64,000 bases of DNA from IMG/VR virus record IMGVR_UViG_3300032331_002826, positions 1 to 64,000 of that record; one strand, written 5' to 3'. The stretch's first letter is position 1. The number at the start of each line of letters is the position of its first letter. Below, piece after piece: positions 8,021 to 17,194 of the stretch. Under the pieces are notes generated by a model. That model saw only the letters and a program-made list of their open reading frames with translations. It was not told the origin of the DNA and made no database searches. This stretch comes from a virus. The translations under genes were made by a program, and so were the position numbers.

Positions 8021-9643
8021 TTAGACCTGATCGAGATCGCCGACAAGAATCTTGCCGTAGAACTCAGGGCGGACCATCTTCTTTGCGTAGCGAGTCATCA
8101 CACCACGACGTGGAGTGAAGTTCACTGGATCATAGACCAATGGAGTTTGGACTAGTGGGATGTATGGAGCATACACTGCACCGGTTTCGAGGAAGTTGTT
8201 TCCACGGAAACCAACCAAGATGGTGTTTTCAACCATGTATGGATTCTTGTAAACTTGGAAGCGACTTGCGAAGCTACCAACCTTACTTACACCCATTGCG
8301 AACTTAGCACTGTCACCATCGGTGTTGACAACGAAACCTGGAATTGACTCCAAGATTGTTGCAACGTCTGGTGAGCAGACAAGGAAGTTAGCACCACCAC
8401 GGAGTGTCAACTGGTGAATCTTGTTCGAGACCTTTTGGATCTTGTTACCAAGTGTTTGGAACCAAGTTGACTTGGTGTAATATCCACCTGTACCAGCAGT
8501 AGTGGTGTCAGTGATGACGCCGCTGTCGCTGATTTCACGGTTGATCTTAGCACTCCAACGTGCAGTGGTTACTGCTGGTGCGTTGGTGATCAACATGTCT
8601 AGGATTTCCAAGTCGATTTCCATCGAAACGTACTCAGACAACAAAGCAGTCAATTCTGCTTCTGCGTCAATGCTGTGGTAAGCATTCAAGTCTTGAGCGA
8701 GTTCTGGGGTCCAGACTGCCTTCAACTTACGAGTCTTAGCAACGATTGGCTCGCTCTTCAACTCTAGGTTGACTTCTGGAATACCGATAGAAGGAGCACT
8801 GGTTCCGTCACCGGTTGTGTCTTCGAAGTCACCACGGTTACTGTCCTTAGGTTGGACACTGTAGTTAACGGTCAAACTTGCCGAAGCAGGGTTTGAACCA
8901 GAAACAACGAATGTTACTTCAGAACCGTTGATCTCGGTGAATTGTGGGAAGTATGTAGTAATACCACTACCTGCGATGGTGAAGGAGCGAACTCCGTTTG
9001 CATCGAACACGTTACCTGCAGCACTAGAAGCACTGTAGAAGTTGGTTGTGGTCAAGGTGTAAACCTTACCAGAAGCAACTGAAGCACTGTAGTTTGCATC
9101 GAAGTTAACACCCTCCAATGTACTTACAGCAGCACGTGAAGCACTTACAATTGTGGATTGGTCATTGACCGAGTAACCGAAACGACCAGGACCATAGAGA
9201 CCGCCAGTAGCGGAATCGGTTGAACCTAGCTTGGTTCCAGTACCACCGAACAACGAACTGTAGTTGTTGCTGGTGTCCTTGGTGAACACACCGTTGTTGG
9301 TTCCATACTTGAAATCAAGATAGAAGATAAGACCGCTTGGGAGGTTCATTGGTTGAACCGAAACGAACTCCTTAGCTGCGATTTCTGCGAACACACGGCG
9401 AACGAGTGGGAGAGCAACGCCTGCCCATTGTTCACTGTTTGCTGAAGTACCTGTTGAGGTTGCTTCATCAAGCAATTGCTTTGCTTGGTTTTCAAGCAAG
9501 ATACTCATGTTTGCCTTCTCAACGCCCTTTAGGCCTTCAAGCAAACCTGTGTTTTCCCACTTTGATGTCAATCCACGGGTCTTGGCCATAAGCTCTGCCT
9601 GTGGATTCATATTTGTTGTCAATAGCGACTTCATATCACTCAT
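8021..9643 (-). CDS. 23: Major capsid protein (gp23-like)
   Basis: A 540-residue protein with the T4 gp23 pattern. The N-terminal delta peptide ends at NQAKQLLDE60 before A61, a gp21-type cleavage site. It is followed by SEQWAGVALPLVRRVFAEIA and FVSVQPMNLPSGLIFYLDFK, which are strongly conserved in gp23. The C-terminus (FTPRRGVMTRYAKKMVRPEF) is also typical. The codon pattern is visibly more GC-rich than in neighbouring genes, as expected for the most expressed protein. The SD-like AAGGAT lies before ATG 9643. It lies directly downstream of the scaffold gene and ends in a strong terminator. Confidence 0.95.
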   Translation of the reverse strand: MSDMKSLLTTNMNPQAELMAKTRGLTSKWENTGLLEGLKGVEKANMSILLENQAKQLLDEATSTGTSANSEQWAGVALPLVRRVFAEIAAKEFVSVQPMNLPSGLIFYLDFKYGTNNGVFTKDTSNNYSSLFGGTGTKLGSTDSATGGLYGPGRFGYSVNDQSTIVSASRAAVSTLEGVNFDANYSASVASGKVYTLTTTNFYSASSAAGNVFDANGVRSFTIAGSGITTYFPQFTEINGSEVTFVVSGSNPASASLTVNYSVQPKDSNRGDFEDTTGDGTSAPSIGIPEVNLELKSEPIVAKTRKLKAVWTPELAQDLNAYHSIDAEAELTALLSEYVSMEIDLEILDMLITNAPAVTTARWSAKINREISDSGVITDTTTAGTGGYYTKSTWFQTLGNKIQKVSNKIHQLTLRGGANFLVCSPDVATILESIPGFVVNTDGDSAKFAMGVSKVGSFASRFQVYKNPYMVENTILVGFRGNNFLETGAVYAPYIPLVQTPLVYDPVNFTPRRGVMTRYAKKMVRPEFYGKILVGDLDQV

Positions 9644-9682
9644 ATTATTTATCCTTGTTTAATTTGTTGTTAAGACGTTAGA

Positions 9683-10792
9683 TTACTTATTGATACCAGC
9701 GAGTGTCTTAAATCTCTCTGCCATCTTGTTACCACCAGACACAATTTCTTGTGATGGCTTTGTACTTGCAACTGCCTTACTTGCCAAACCTTCGGTGATA
9801 GTAGTTGCAGTTGTATTCTTTTTCTTGACAACTGATCCACCCAAATTAAACGATTCGGCCATAATTGCGTATGTCAACTTGACTTCACGTACATTCGTAG
9901 TGAGGTCAAAATTCTCTACAACCTTCATCTTCTGTTCAGCGTTCAAACTATATTGCTTGAACAACTTGTTAGTATAAAGCAACTTAGCGTTTAGCAAGTT
10001 AACTTCATTGATTTGGTTGCGCAAAATTTGCACTGTCTTCATTGCTTCGTCACGTTCTGCGGTGACTTCTTGAAGTTGTTCTTCCCATGCACTTTCATCG
10101 ACGTGCATTTCACCCTCGGAACCTTCTTTACCTTCTTCTCCGTCGAGTTCAGCAAGAAGTTCATCGAGGTTGATTTCTTCCATTTCCTCTTCAGCAACAG
10201 GTGCCACAGGAGCAACAGCAGTAGGATCTGCTGGAGCAACAGGTGCGGCTGGAGCGATAGTAGGATCACATGGTACAGCAGCGGTTGGATCTGCTGGAAC
10301 GGCAGGTGCTACAGGAGCAACTGCGGTTGGATCTGCTGGAACGGCAGGTGCTACAGGAGCAACTGCGGTTGGATCTGCGGGAGCAACTTCACCCTCTTCA
10401 TCGAGTCCACCTTCCTTCTCCAACTCAGCAATAATTTCTGCCAAATCAGCATCGGTGATTTCCTCTACTCCCTCTTCTTCCATCGAACCAGCGACGTGAC
10501 CAGCAGAGTGGCCTGGATCTTCGGTCTGATGACCTTCTTCTTCAAGATGACCATCAAAATGTTGTGAACCCTTTTCCGTCTTTGGTTCTTGAACTGGCTT
10601 CTTGTTGTCACCATGACCGATTGCGGATGGAACAACGTTTTCTTCTTCAGCGACTTCATTCTTGAGTCGTTCTGCAAACATAGCTTGAATGCGTTCACCG
10701 AAAGCTTCTTCAAGTGCTACTTTTGCGTTAGCAAGAGCAGTAGCACGAACAGCTTTAGCGTCCGCAAGCGCTTCTTTCAATAGATCTGACAT
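9683..10792 (-). CDS. 22: Prohead core scaffold protein (gp22-like)
   Basis: A 369-residue, very acidic protein just upstream of gene 23, as in T4. The N-terminus (MSDLLKEALADAKAVRATAL) and C-terminus are helical. The middle (about residues 130-205) is low-complexity with repeats of ADPTAVAPVAPAVP type and long acidic runs. gp22 forms the internal core around which gp23 assembles and is then degraded by gp21. The SD-like AAAGGA lies before ATG 10792. The Pro/Ala repeat is encoded by near-identical DNA units (about 10200-10390). It is longer than T4 gp22 (269) because of that insert. Confidence 0.85.
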   Translation of the reverse strand: MSDLLKEALADAKAVRATALANAKVALEEAFGERIQAMFAERLKNEVAEEENVVPSAIGHGDNKKPVQEPKTEKGSQHFDGHLEEEGHQTEDPGHSAGHVAGSMEEEGVEEITDADLAEIIAELEKEGGLDEEGEVAPADPTAVAPVAPAVPADPTAVAPVAPAVPADPTAAVPCDPTIAPAAPVAPADPTAVAPVAPVAEEEMEEINLDELLAELDGEEGKEGSEGEMHVDESAWEEQLQEVTAERDEAMKTVQILRNQINEVNLLNAKLLYTNKLFKQYSLNAEQKMKVVENFDLTTNVREVKLTYAIMAESFNLGGSVVKKKNTTATTITEGLASKAVASTKPSQEIVSGGNKMAERFKTLAGINK

Positions 10793-10945
10793 AATTGTGA
10801 TTTCCTTTAGTTCTGAAGTTATTGGGGAGGAACTTCAATGAGAATTGGTATTCGTCTGGCAACAAAGAGGTTGTTGCATTTTGAAATAAATATATACAAA
10901 AATTCGAAACGAATAAAAATGTTGAGATTTGTATGTATTAGTGTC

Positions 10946-10953
10946 TATTTATA
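10946..10953 (+). promoter_or_regulatory. Candidate late promoter TATTTATA (plus strand)
   Basis: On the plus strand the octamer precedes ATG 10967 by 13 bases. It has the same orientation relative to the gene as the minus-strand copies, which supports a directional element rather than random AT-rich sequence. Confidence 0.45.
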
Positions 10954-10966
10954 CATTACGAGTATT

Positions 10967-11683
10967 ATGCCATCAAAAACACCAGCACAACAACGTCTGA
11001 TGGGACTTGCCCTATCCATTAAAAGGGGCAAAAAAAGCATTTCTAGTCTTCCAAAAGGACTACAATCAAAAGTGCGTCCTCTTCTACACATGACGGATGA
11101 CCAACTATCTGATTTTGCTAAAACCAGATTCAAAGAAATAGTTGCTGACATTGTAAATGAAATCTTGAATGAAAACGATGATAGCAATATTTCGGATAGC
11201 AAAGACATTGAAGTTGCAAACTTTGAAAACTATTTGAAACTGCCAGAAAACATTGGTATCTCATTTACTCAGAAAGAAAAAGATGCAACACTAATTCCAA
11301 ATCTCCCCGCTCCTTTTGCTAAAAGCATATTTGAAATACGTTACAAGAGCGTCGAAGGGGTGATGTCAGATGGATCAGAAGTAAAAACCAATAAAACTAC
11401 GGTCATTAAAAAGATTCGTGTTGGTGAAACAATGATGTACAAATCGTTTACATTGTTAGAGCCAGCAGAGGAACCAAAAAAGGACGGATCAGGAGATGAG
11501 TTAAAAGAAGCCGATGTTCCTCCTACAGGTCAACAACCAAAACCGACTGCTCCTCAACCAACACCCGAACAAAAGAAACAAAAAGTGATAGAAAAAACAT
11601 CACAGAGTTTCACTACCACACAGGGAGATGTTGAACTTTTTATCAACTTCCTAAAAGACGTAAACGAAGATATAAGATTGTAA
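10967..11683 (+). CDS. DUF3008-like N-terminal domain protein, 238 aa
   Basis: ATG 10967 (MPSKTPAQQRLMGLALSI) is chosen over the in-frame ATG 10838, because homologous small proteins begin MPSK..QQR and the candidate promoter lies between the two. Residues 1-60 contain the pattern QQRLMGLALS, then LSDFAKTRFKEIVADIVNEI, resembling the DUF3008 family. The rest is charged and Pro/Gln-rich (QQPKPTAPQPTPEQKKQK). IVADIVNEILNE also resembles the prohead cleavage-type peptide seen in other proteins here. It is one of only two plus-strand genes and is followed after 3 bases by the second. Confidence 0.6.
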   Translation: MPSKTPAQQRLMGLALSIKRGKKSISSLPKGLQSKVRPLLHMTDDQLSDFAKTRFKEIVADIVNEILNENDDSNISDSKDIEVANFENYLKLPENIGISFTQKEKDATLIPNLPAPFAKSIFEIRYKSVEGVMSDGSEVKTNKTTVIKKIRVGETMMYKSFTLLEPAEEPKKDGSGDELKEADVPPTGQQPKPTAPQPTPEQKKQKVIEKTSQSFTTTQGDVELFINFLKDVNEDIRL

Positions 11684-11686
11684 CAT

Positions 11687-12619
11687 ATGGATACCGCAAC
11701 ACATATTATTAATCTCCACAACCCAAATAAGGAAGGAAAACATCCACATCTTATTCAAAAAGGTGGTGGTAGAACAACAACTCATACAAACAAAACGTTT
11801 GAGGAAAAACAACCACATCCAACATTGGTTGCACTAAAAGACTGGAAAATCAATGACATTGAGTTGTTTGCAAGCATGGGTTTCTCGGCCGAGAAACATG
11901 GTGAAGATGGATATTATATGGAAGAAGATATTCTTCCTATTGGAGACGGAGAACCACAAAACTTTGTTCGTCGTATTTCAAGAACCAAAGACCATAAATG
12001 GATACTAGAAAAGAAATCAAGAGAAAACGTTCAAGATGATTTCAAGTTAGAAAAAACATTTAACCAATTGATGGGTACAGAAAGTAATCCCGGCCTCTTG
12101 GATTATTTTGATACTTTAACCGATAAATTGACTGAAAGACTATATTTATACAAGCATATGAAACTCAAAACCATTCTCGAAAACCTACCACCAGCAGCGC
12201 CACTGTCTCCATTGAAACAAGACGTGACACAAGTAAGCAAACACGGTCAAGCAGAAGAAGCTGTAATCAATCGTGGATTGTCAAAAGAACAAAAGAAAAT
12301 GCTCCAAGAATTGGTAATGGAATATAACCGTTACAACGAAGTATTGGAAGCACGTAAAAAACTTATGGAAGTTGCCACAAAAATGGCCAATATCGGAGAT
12401 CTTGCCGAAGCATATCTGACCGAAAAACTTCACGAAGGTAACAACGACGAAAACGCATGGTTTGAAGAAAAGACCATTCGTAGAAACACCTCAGAAATCA
12501 AGAAATTTGCAGCAGAGTTCAAGAAGTCAGCAACAGACTGTGACCAACAAATGAAGGGTATGCAAACCATGTACAAAGAATGTGGTATGTTGCTAGAACG
12601 TTATTTCAATATGGAGTAA
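11687..12619 (+). CDS. Hypothetical phage protein, 310 aa, plus-strand island
   Basis: A 310-residue protein starting MDTATHIINLHNPNKEGK. The His/Asn-rich N-terminus is followed by a helical, charged remainder with likely coiled coils (MEYNRYNEVLEARKKLMEVA and EIKKFAAEFKKSATDCDQQ). No catalytic motif is recognised. It is tightly coupled to the preceding gene (3-base gap) and ends before a bidirectional terminator. Its location inside the head gene cluster suggests a head or assembly role. This is inference from position only. Confidence 0.6.
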   Translation: MDTATHIINLHNPNKEGKHPHLIQKGGGRTTTHTNKTFEEKQPHPTLVALKDWKINDIELFASMGFSAEKHGEDGYYMEEDILPIGDGEPQNFVRRISRTKDHKWILEKKSRENVQDDFKLEKTFNQLMGTESNPGLLDYFDTLTDKLTERLYLYKHMKLKTILENLPPAAPLSPLKQDVTQVSKHGQAEEAVINRGLSKEQKKMLQELVMEYNRYNEVLEARKKLMEVATKMANIGDLAEAYLTEKLHEGNNDENAWFEEKTIRRNTSEIKKFAAEFKKSATDCDQQMKGMQTMYKECGMLLERYFNME

Positions 12620-12640
12620 GTTGAGTTTCATATAAAAAGA

Positions 12641-12671
12641 AAACCCACCGATTTGTTTCGGTGGGTTTTTT
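12641..12671. terminator. Bidirectional intrinsic terminator between convergent genes
   Basis: The stem ACCCACCGA / TCGGTGGGT has an A-run on its left and a T-run on its right. It can therefore stop both the plus-strand pair ending at 12619 and minus-strand transcription of the gene ending at 12710. Confidence 0.9.
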
Positions 12672-12709
12672 CGTGCGTGGATGTCGTTGTTCAACGACTC
12701 ATGTTATTA

Positions 12710-15700
12710 TTACTTGTAGAACTCTCTATAGATCTCAGGTGAAATGAACTCTTCCTTAAGATTCTTGAAAGCAGGAGACTGATCAAACGTCTTGTCAGAG
12801 TAACTCAACTTCAATACATCATCGGTATCATCACGGCCCGATTTAGCAAGAGAATTAAGCTTGTCAATATAATTCTTACCTTTTTCAGGATCAATTGCCT
12901 GTGATCCATTCTTAGATACGTAATTCCATTCTCCATTGTAATATTGATACATAGAGTTTGGTGTCAACGGTTTTTCTTCTGCCTTTGCTCTAATAATAGT
13001 CTTTTCTTTTGGTTTGAATGAATCAGAAGTCTTCTCAGCTTCTTTGCCAGCATCAGCAGTCTTTGCTGCATCCGTACCACCGAGAATATCGATTCCTTGG
13101 AATGCACTGTCAATTGTCTTATCGACCTTGCCTAGACCCTTCTTGCCGCTTGTACCAACGATCATGTCGTTTATATCCAATACCACTGAGATGATGGGTT
13201 TCAACGATGCCTTGGTTGCTTTTATAGGATCAAATGATTTGAGCAAAGTAGAAAGATCGATCAATCGTGACAAGAACAATTTTACTTGTTTGATATCACT
13301 TGCATCAATCTCAGTGCCAGTCGAAGACGCAGCAACAGCGGATTCATCTTCTTTAACAACATTAGGATTCTTCTTATTCACCATTTGACGAAGTTCAAAT
13401 GTCAATCCGATGATGTTTGGAAGAAGAGTGTTAACCTCTTTTGTAAATGCAACTATGTCAGCACTCGTCATAGTTTCAGCCAACATTGATTTTCTGAGAG
13501 CGTTAACATTACCGCCGAGTTTCTTCATCACTTCAGCTTTGTACTTTGGATTTTCCAAAGCATTCTTGATTGCGATCACCAATGATTTTACATACTTTGC
13601 ATTCTTAGGATCATTTTGATCTCCCTTCAAAAGTTTTTGAATTCTCGATTGTAGACCACCCGAAAGTAAAGGACTACCTTTCAATGCCGTCAAATATGTA
13701 GTAAATCCGTTAGATACACCAGCAGGAGTTGTACCATCACCGGGAGTTGTTCCGCCCGGAGTTGTTCCACCACCACCTCCGCCTCCGCCTGGGGTTGTTC
13801 CGCCTGGGGTTGTTCCACCACCACCTCCGCCTCCGCCTGGGGTTGTTCCGCCTGGGGTTGTTCCACCACCACCTCCGCCTCCGCCTCCGCCTGGGGTTGT
13901 TCCGCCTGGGGTTGTTCCACCACCACCTCCGCCTGGGGTTGTTCCGCCTGGGGTTGTTCCACCGCCGCCGTCTGGTGTTGCTGGTGTAGGTGGAGTGGAT
14001 GCTTCTTTATCATCTACAACGACATCTTTTGGAAACTCCAATTTATACTTTGGAAACTCTCCAAGAATACTATCAATAATTTCAACAGCAGATTTTGCCT
14101 TTGGTTCTTTTCTTAATCCGTCTAACAATTCAGTTGTAGTTTTACCTTTTATTTTAAAGGTCTTTGCAACATCCTTGATGTATCCACGGATTTCTTTATC
14201 AATATTCTTCTTTAAATTTGCAACTGCGTCTTGTTGATTTCCAGATAACTTGTCTGGATTCACAGGAGGGTTGCCTGGAAGAACAGGAGGAACTGCGCCT
14301 GGAGCAGCTGCTTCAGCTTCAGACATTACTGATTTAACAATATCAGAAAGTTTAAATGATTCTTTGATAACTGGGGGTTTTCCGGATGCACCAACTGATG
14401 CACCTGCACCAATTGCACCACCAGCTGCACCTGCAACACCACTTGCAGCACCCTGTGTTACTCCCAAGTAAATATCATTAAATGCTTTTGTTGCGGCTTG
14501 TGCATCATTATTTGCTGCCATAACAGCGTCATAATTTTTAAATGCATTTACAAGCTTGGTATTGTTAGGGTCGTTTGCAATTTGACTAATTACCTTTTTG
14601 ATTTCAGATAATTGTTGTGGAATTTTATTTATAATTGTTTCTGCACCAGCTTGATCCCCTGATCTAAACACATTCCAAGCATCGTCACTCAACTTATTAA
14701 TATTATCCGACATGGATTTAATATAAGCAGCATTCTCTGGAGTTGTTACTATATCCATATCAATACTTTGACCGGATGAAAAACTTTTACCGCTGAATCC
14801 CTGAAATATGGTTCCTTTATTTGTAACGCCTCCAACCATATGTTGTTGATAGTTGGTATACAACTTCAACTTTTCATGTACCCATCCTTTGCCAGTTGCA
14901 TCAGTAACTTTATTAATGACATCTGGTTGAAGTATTGCTGGTTGTGGCACTTTGATCATATTATCAAAGATTGGACCAACCACGGTACTGATAAGTTTTC
15001 CTGTAATCCAACCAACAGCTGCTGCTTTCAACGCACCACCAACTGCTGTTGATGCACTTTCACCTTTCAACAATCCCAAACCGGTTCTCAAGAAGAATGC
15101 AACTGCACTAGTAAGAATTGGCAATTGAGTTGCAGTAAGAATACCAAGTCCCAATGTACCCGCACTCAAACCGATAGTAGTCGTCATCAATGCAATAATA
15201 ACACCAGATTTGCCTGGATTCTTTTTTGCATATTCTGCCAATGCATCAACTGATTGTAAAATCTTTGAAGTTTCTTTACCCTCTTTGTCTGTTTTTGACA
15301 ACTTATTACGTAAAGATTGTTTCTTTTCTTCAAACAAACGATCAAAGTCTTGAACAGGTTGTGTATTTTGAATTTTCTTCCATTGAGCATCAAACACTTC
15401 ATTGAGTTTGTTGGTCAATTGTTGTACACCATTTGCACCAGCAAATGCGGTTCCGATAAGTGCAGCACCTGGCAAACCTACTCCAGCTAATGCCAAACTA
15501 CTACCACCTTTCAAAACTTGTCCACCTTTTTGAGCAATACCTTTCAACCATCCACTTTTCTGTACAGGAACCAAACCAATTTTATCTGGTATAGTATTGT
15601 CAAATGTTTTTAGTTGACCGAGATAATCACCCAAACTTCTTGTGAAATTCTTATTTCTGGCGTTAATATATGCTACACTACCATCTTTATCTACATTAAT

Positions 15701-16033
15701 ATCTAACTTGTTTTGTGCCCAATTACCAAGTTTACCGCCTAATCCTGCTCCGGTAGCAAGTTTTCCAACAAGAGTTGTTGCCTTTGAACCAAGACCCGCT
15801 ACTCTCGCAGCAAACTGATCACCAAACTTCTCTTGAAGAATCTTCTCACTAATTTCGACACACTCTAATGCAAGAATCAATTCTTTCTGGACATTCAGTC
15901 CGTCACGATAATATTCAAAAAATTCTTGAGTACGATCACCCAGCAAAGAACTATATTGTTCGTTGAATGCAACTTCTTCGTTGAGAAGTTGTTTAAAATA
16001 CAAATTTTCGATGATAAGTGTTGTATCAGTCAT
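12710..16033 (-). CDS. Large Gly-rich, membrane-active-type protein of the head cluster, 1107 aa
   Basis: The N-terminal part (to about 230) is helical, with Gly/Ala-rich stretches (LAGVGLPGAALIGTAFAGAN). Residues about 275-365 hold several hydrophobic segments (GVIIALMTTTIGLSAGTLGL; ILTSAVAFFLRTGLGLL; VGWITGKLISTVVGPIF). The middle has an Ala/Gly/Pro-rich spacer with KLSDIVKSVMSE before A, a gp21-type site. A Gly-rich linker and a helical C-terminal domain ending in KEEFISPEIYREFYK follow. It lies between protease and scaffold genes. I infer an internal head protein, possibly ejected with DNA, with membrane-interacting segments. No enzyme motif is seen. Confidence 0.6.
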   Translation of the reverse strand: MTDTTLIIENLYFKQLLNEEVAFNEQYSSLLGDRTQEFFEYYRDGLNVQKELILALECVEISEKILQEKFGDQFAARVAGLGSKATTLVGKLATGAGLGGKLGNWAQNKLDINVDKDGSVAYINARNKNFTRSLGDYLGQLKTFDNTIPDKIGLVPVQKSGWLKGIAQKGGQVLKGGSSLALAGVGLPGAALIGTAFAGANGVQQLTNKLNEVFDAQWKKIQNTQPVQDFDRLFEEKKQSLRNKLSKTDKEGKETSKILQSVDALAEYAKKNPGKSGVIIALMTTTIGLSAGTLGLGILTATQLPILTSAVAFFLRTGLGLLKGESASTAVGGALKAAAVGWITGKLISTVVGPIFDNMIKVPQPAILQPDVINKVTDATGKGWVHEKLKLYTNYQQHMVGGVTNKGTIFQGFSGKSFSSGQSIDMDIVTTPENAAYIKSMSDNINKLSDDAWNVFRSGDQAGAETIINKIPQQLSEIKKVISQIANDPNNTKLVNAFKNYDAVMAANNDAQAATKAFNDIYLGVTQGAASGVAGAAGGAIGAGASVGASGKPPVIKESFKLSDIVKSVMSEAEAAAPGAVPPVLPGNPPVNPDKLSGNQQDAVANLKKNIDKEIRGYIKDVAKTFKIKGKTTTELLDGLRKEPKAKSAVEIIDSILGEFPKYKLEFPKDVVVDDKEASTPPTPATPDGGGGTTPGGTTPGGGGGGTTPGGTTPGGGGGGGGGGTTPGGTTPGGGGGGGGTTPGGTTPGGGGGGGGTTPGGTTPGDGTTPAGVSNGFTTYLTALKGSPLLSGGLQSRIQKLLKGDQNDPKNAKYVKSLVIAIKNALENPKYKAEVMKKLGGNVNALRKSMLAETMTSADIVAFTKEVNTLLPNIIGLTFELRQMVNKKNPNVVKEDESAVAASSTGTEIDASDIKQVKLFLSRLIDLSTLLKSFDPIKATKASLKPIISVVLDINDMIVGTSGKKGLGKVDKTIDSAFQGIDILGGTDAAKTADAGKEAEKTSDSFKPKEKTIIRAKAEEKPLTPNSMYQYYNGEWNYVSKNGSQAIDPEKGKNYIDKLNSLAKSGRDDTDDVLKLSYSDKTFDQSPAFKNLKEEFISPEIYREFYK
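13735..13972 (-). repeat. In-gene Thr-Pro-Gly tandem repeat (poly-Gly linker)
   Basis: Repeated units on the minus strand encode GGTTPGG followed by runs of 5-10 Gly within the 1107-residue protein. The unit GGAACAACCCCAGGCGGAAC recurs with variable GGAGG-type stretches. Such DNA is prone to length change by slippage. Confidence 0.85.
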
Positions 16034-16037
16034 AAAA

Positions 16038-16670
16038 TTACTTAATTTCAGATATAATGTCTCGAATCAAACTCTCTACCTTTTCATATCTGTTTGCAAT
16101 CTGACGTTCTACAGATTCTTTTAGTTGTTCCGCTGGAAACAAAAAAGCACCTCTAGTCGAAGGATTGCTTACAAAATCAAACGCGATTAGTTCAAAATCG
16201 TCTTGAACTTCATCTGCGTTTTCTCTTACGTTCTTGCGAACACTTCCGAGTCCACGGCTACTAATACCGAGTTTAATTCCTGCCTTAAAAAGTTGTTTGA
16301 GAATGTTACCATTTGGAGTTGGAAGAAGTTCTACCTTGCCAACCAAATCATCACCATTCCACATCATTTCCACCACGTTGTGACTTACGTTTTGTAGATT
16401 TACTACACTGCTATCTGGATGATCCAACTCACCCAACGCACGACGTTCTTTCACAAAGTTTTGATCGTATTTTTGAACTTCACGTTGCAAAATATCTTTT
16501 GGGTAAACACGACCGTTTTGATTTTTTACGTTAGCTCTTTGCAAAACACCTTGAACGATCACCGTAGAATCGGGATCATCAAATGATTCATTCAAATTGC
16601 CTTTAGCTGGTTCAAACCAGATGCAATTTACCAACAAATCATTGGTTGTTTTAGAAATTATGTTTTCCAT
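16038..16670 (-). CDS. 21: Prohead core protease (gp21-like)
   Basis: A 210-residue protein of the T4 gp21 / herpes-protease-like serine protease fold. LGELDHPDSS supplies the catalytic His84 and GISSRGLGSV the catalytic Ser (137/138). FELIAFDFVSNPSTRGAFLF is the conserved following segment. It matures the prohead by cutting scaffold and capsid delta peptides. The C-terminus SLIRDIISEIK itself resembles the hydrophobic-x-x-E cleavage consensus. The position between the head-protein genes and the scaffold/capsid genes fits T4 order 20-21-22-23. Confidence 0.92.
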   Translation of the reverse strand: MENIISKTTNDLLVNCIWFEPAKGNLNESFDDPDSTVIVQGVLQRANVKNQNGRVYPKDILQREVQKYDQNFVKERRALGELDHPDSSVVNLQNVSHNVVEMMWNGDDLVGKVELLPTPNGNILKQLFKAGIKLGISSRGLGSVRKNVRENADEVQDDFELIAFDFVSNPSTRGAFLFPAEQLKESVERQIANRYEKVESLIRDIISEIK

Positions 16671-16671
16671 A

Positions 16672-17193
16672 TTATTTTGGGTTTTGTTGTGTAGGCACTA
16701 CAGGAGGTTGTTTTGGAGCAGCAGGAACTCCTGGAGGAGTGCCTGGCGGCTTAACAGAGGGTTCAGTTGATACCTTAGGTTTCTTTTCCCTCTTTGGTTT
16801 TAACGGTTCTCCTTGACCAAGAATTGTAATCTTGAAACCAGTTTTCAGAAAATACTCCTTGTCATGTTCGTCGCGAAAAATGACAACATAACGGTCATAG
16901 AAATAATCCAAACTTGTGCCTGTAACAGAAATAACATAGTCTCGAATTGGTTGACCGTATCCTTTTGATGCCTGAATGGATACTTTCTTTCCCAGAACTC
17001 GAGCGTTCAAATTACGAAGAAATGCTGCTTTTGATTGTTCGGTAGCATTAGCAATTTTGCTTTCAAAATCCGAAAAATCAGCACTAACATTATAGTCAAT
17101 AGCACCAGAGGGCATAGGTTGTCCGCCAGCAGTAGATGGTGCTGGGGCAACGACTGGTTCTTGTTCCATGATCAATTTGACTAGAGAAATCAT
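16672..17193 (-). CDS. Head-associated protein with prohead-cleavage-type N-terminus
   Basis: ATG 17193, 1 base after the upstream stop, is preferred over a TTG at 17226; it gives 173 residues. The N-terminus MISLVKLIMEQEPVVAP fits a short amphipathic targeting peptide cut after MEQE. A folded middle domain (about residues 40-125) with YVISVTGTSLDYFYDRYVVI follows, then a Lys/Pro-rich tail (TPPGVPAAPKQPPVVPTQQN). It is not a recognised family. Position next to gene 21 and the N-terminal peptide suggest a protein packaged in, and processed inside, the prohead. Confidence 0.6.
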   Translation of the reverse strand: MISLVKLIMEQEPVVAPAPSTAGGQPMPSGAIDYNVSADFSDFESKIANATEQSKAAFLRNLNARVLGKKVSIQASKGYGQPIRDYVISVTGTSLDYFYDRYVVIFRDEHDKEYFLKTGFKITILGQGEPLKPKREKKPKVSTEPSVKPPGTPPGVPAAPKQPPVVPTQQNPK

Positions 17194-17194
17194 A

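Noticed and set aside
13729-13989. Long frames on both strands in the Gly-rich repeat
   Set aside because: GC-rich repeat DNA lacks stops in several frames; only the frame continuous with the 1107-residue protein is supported.
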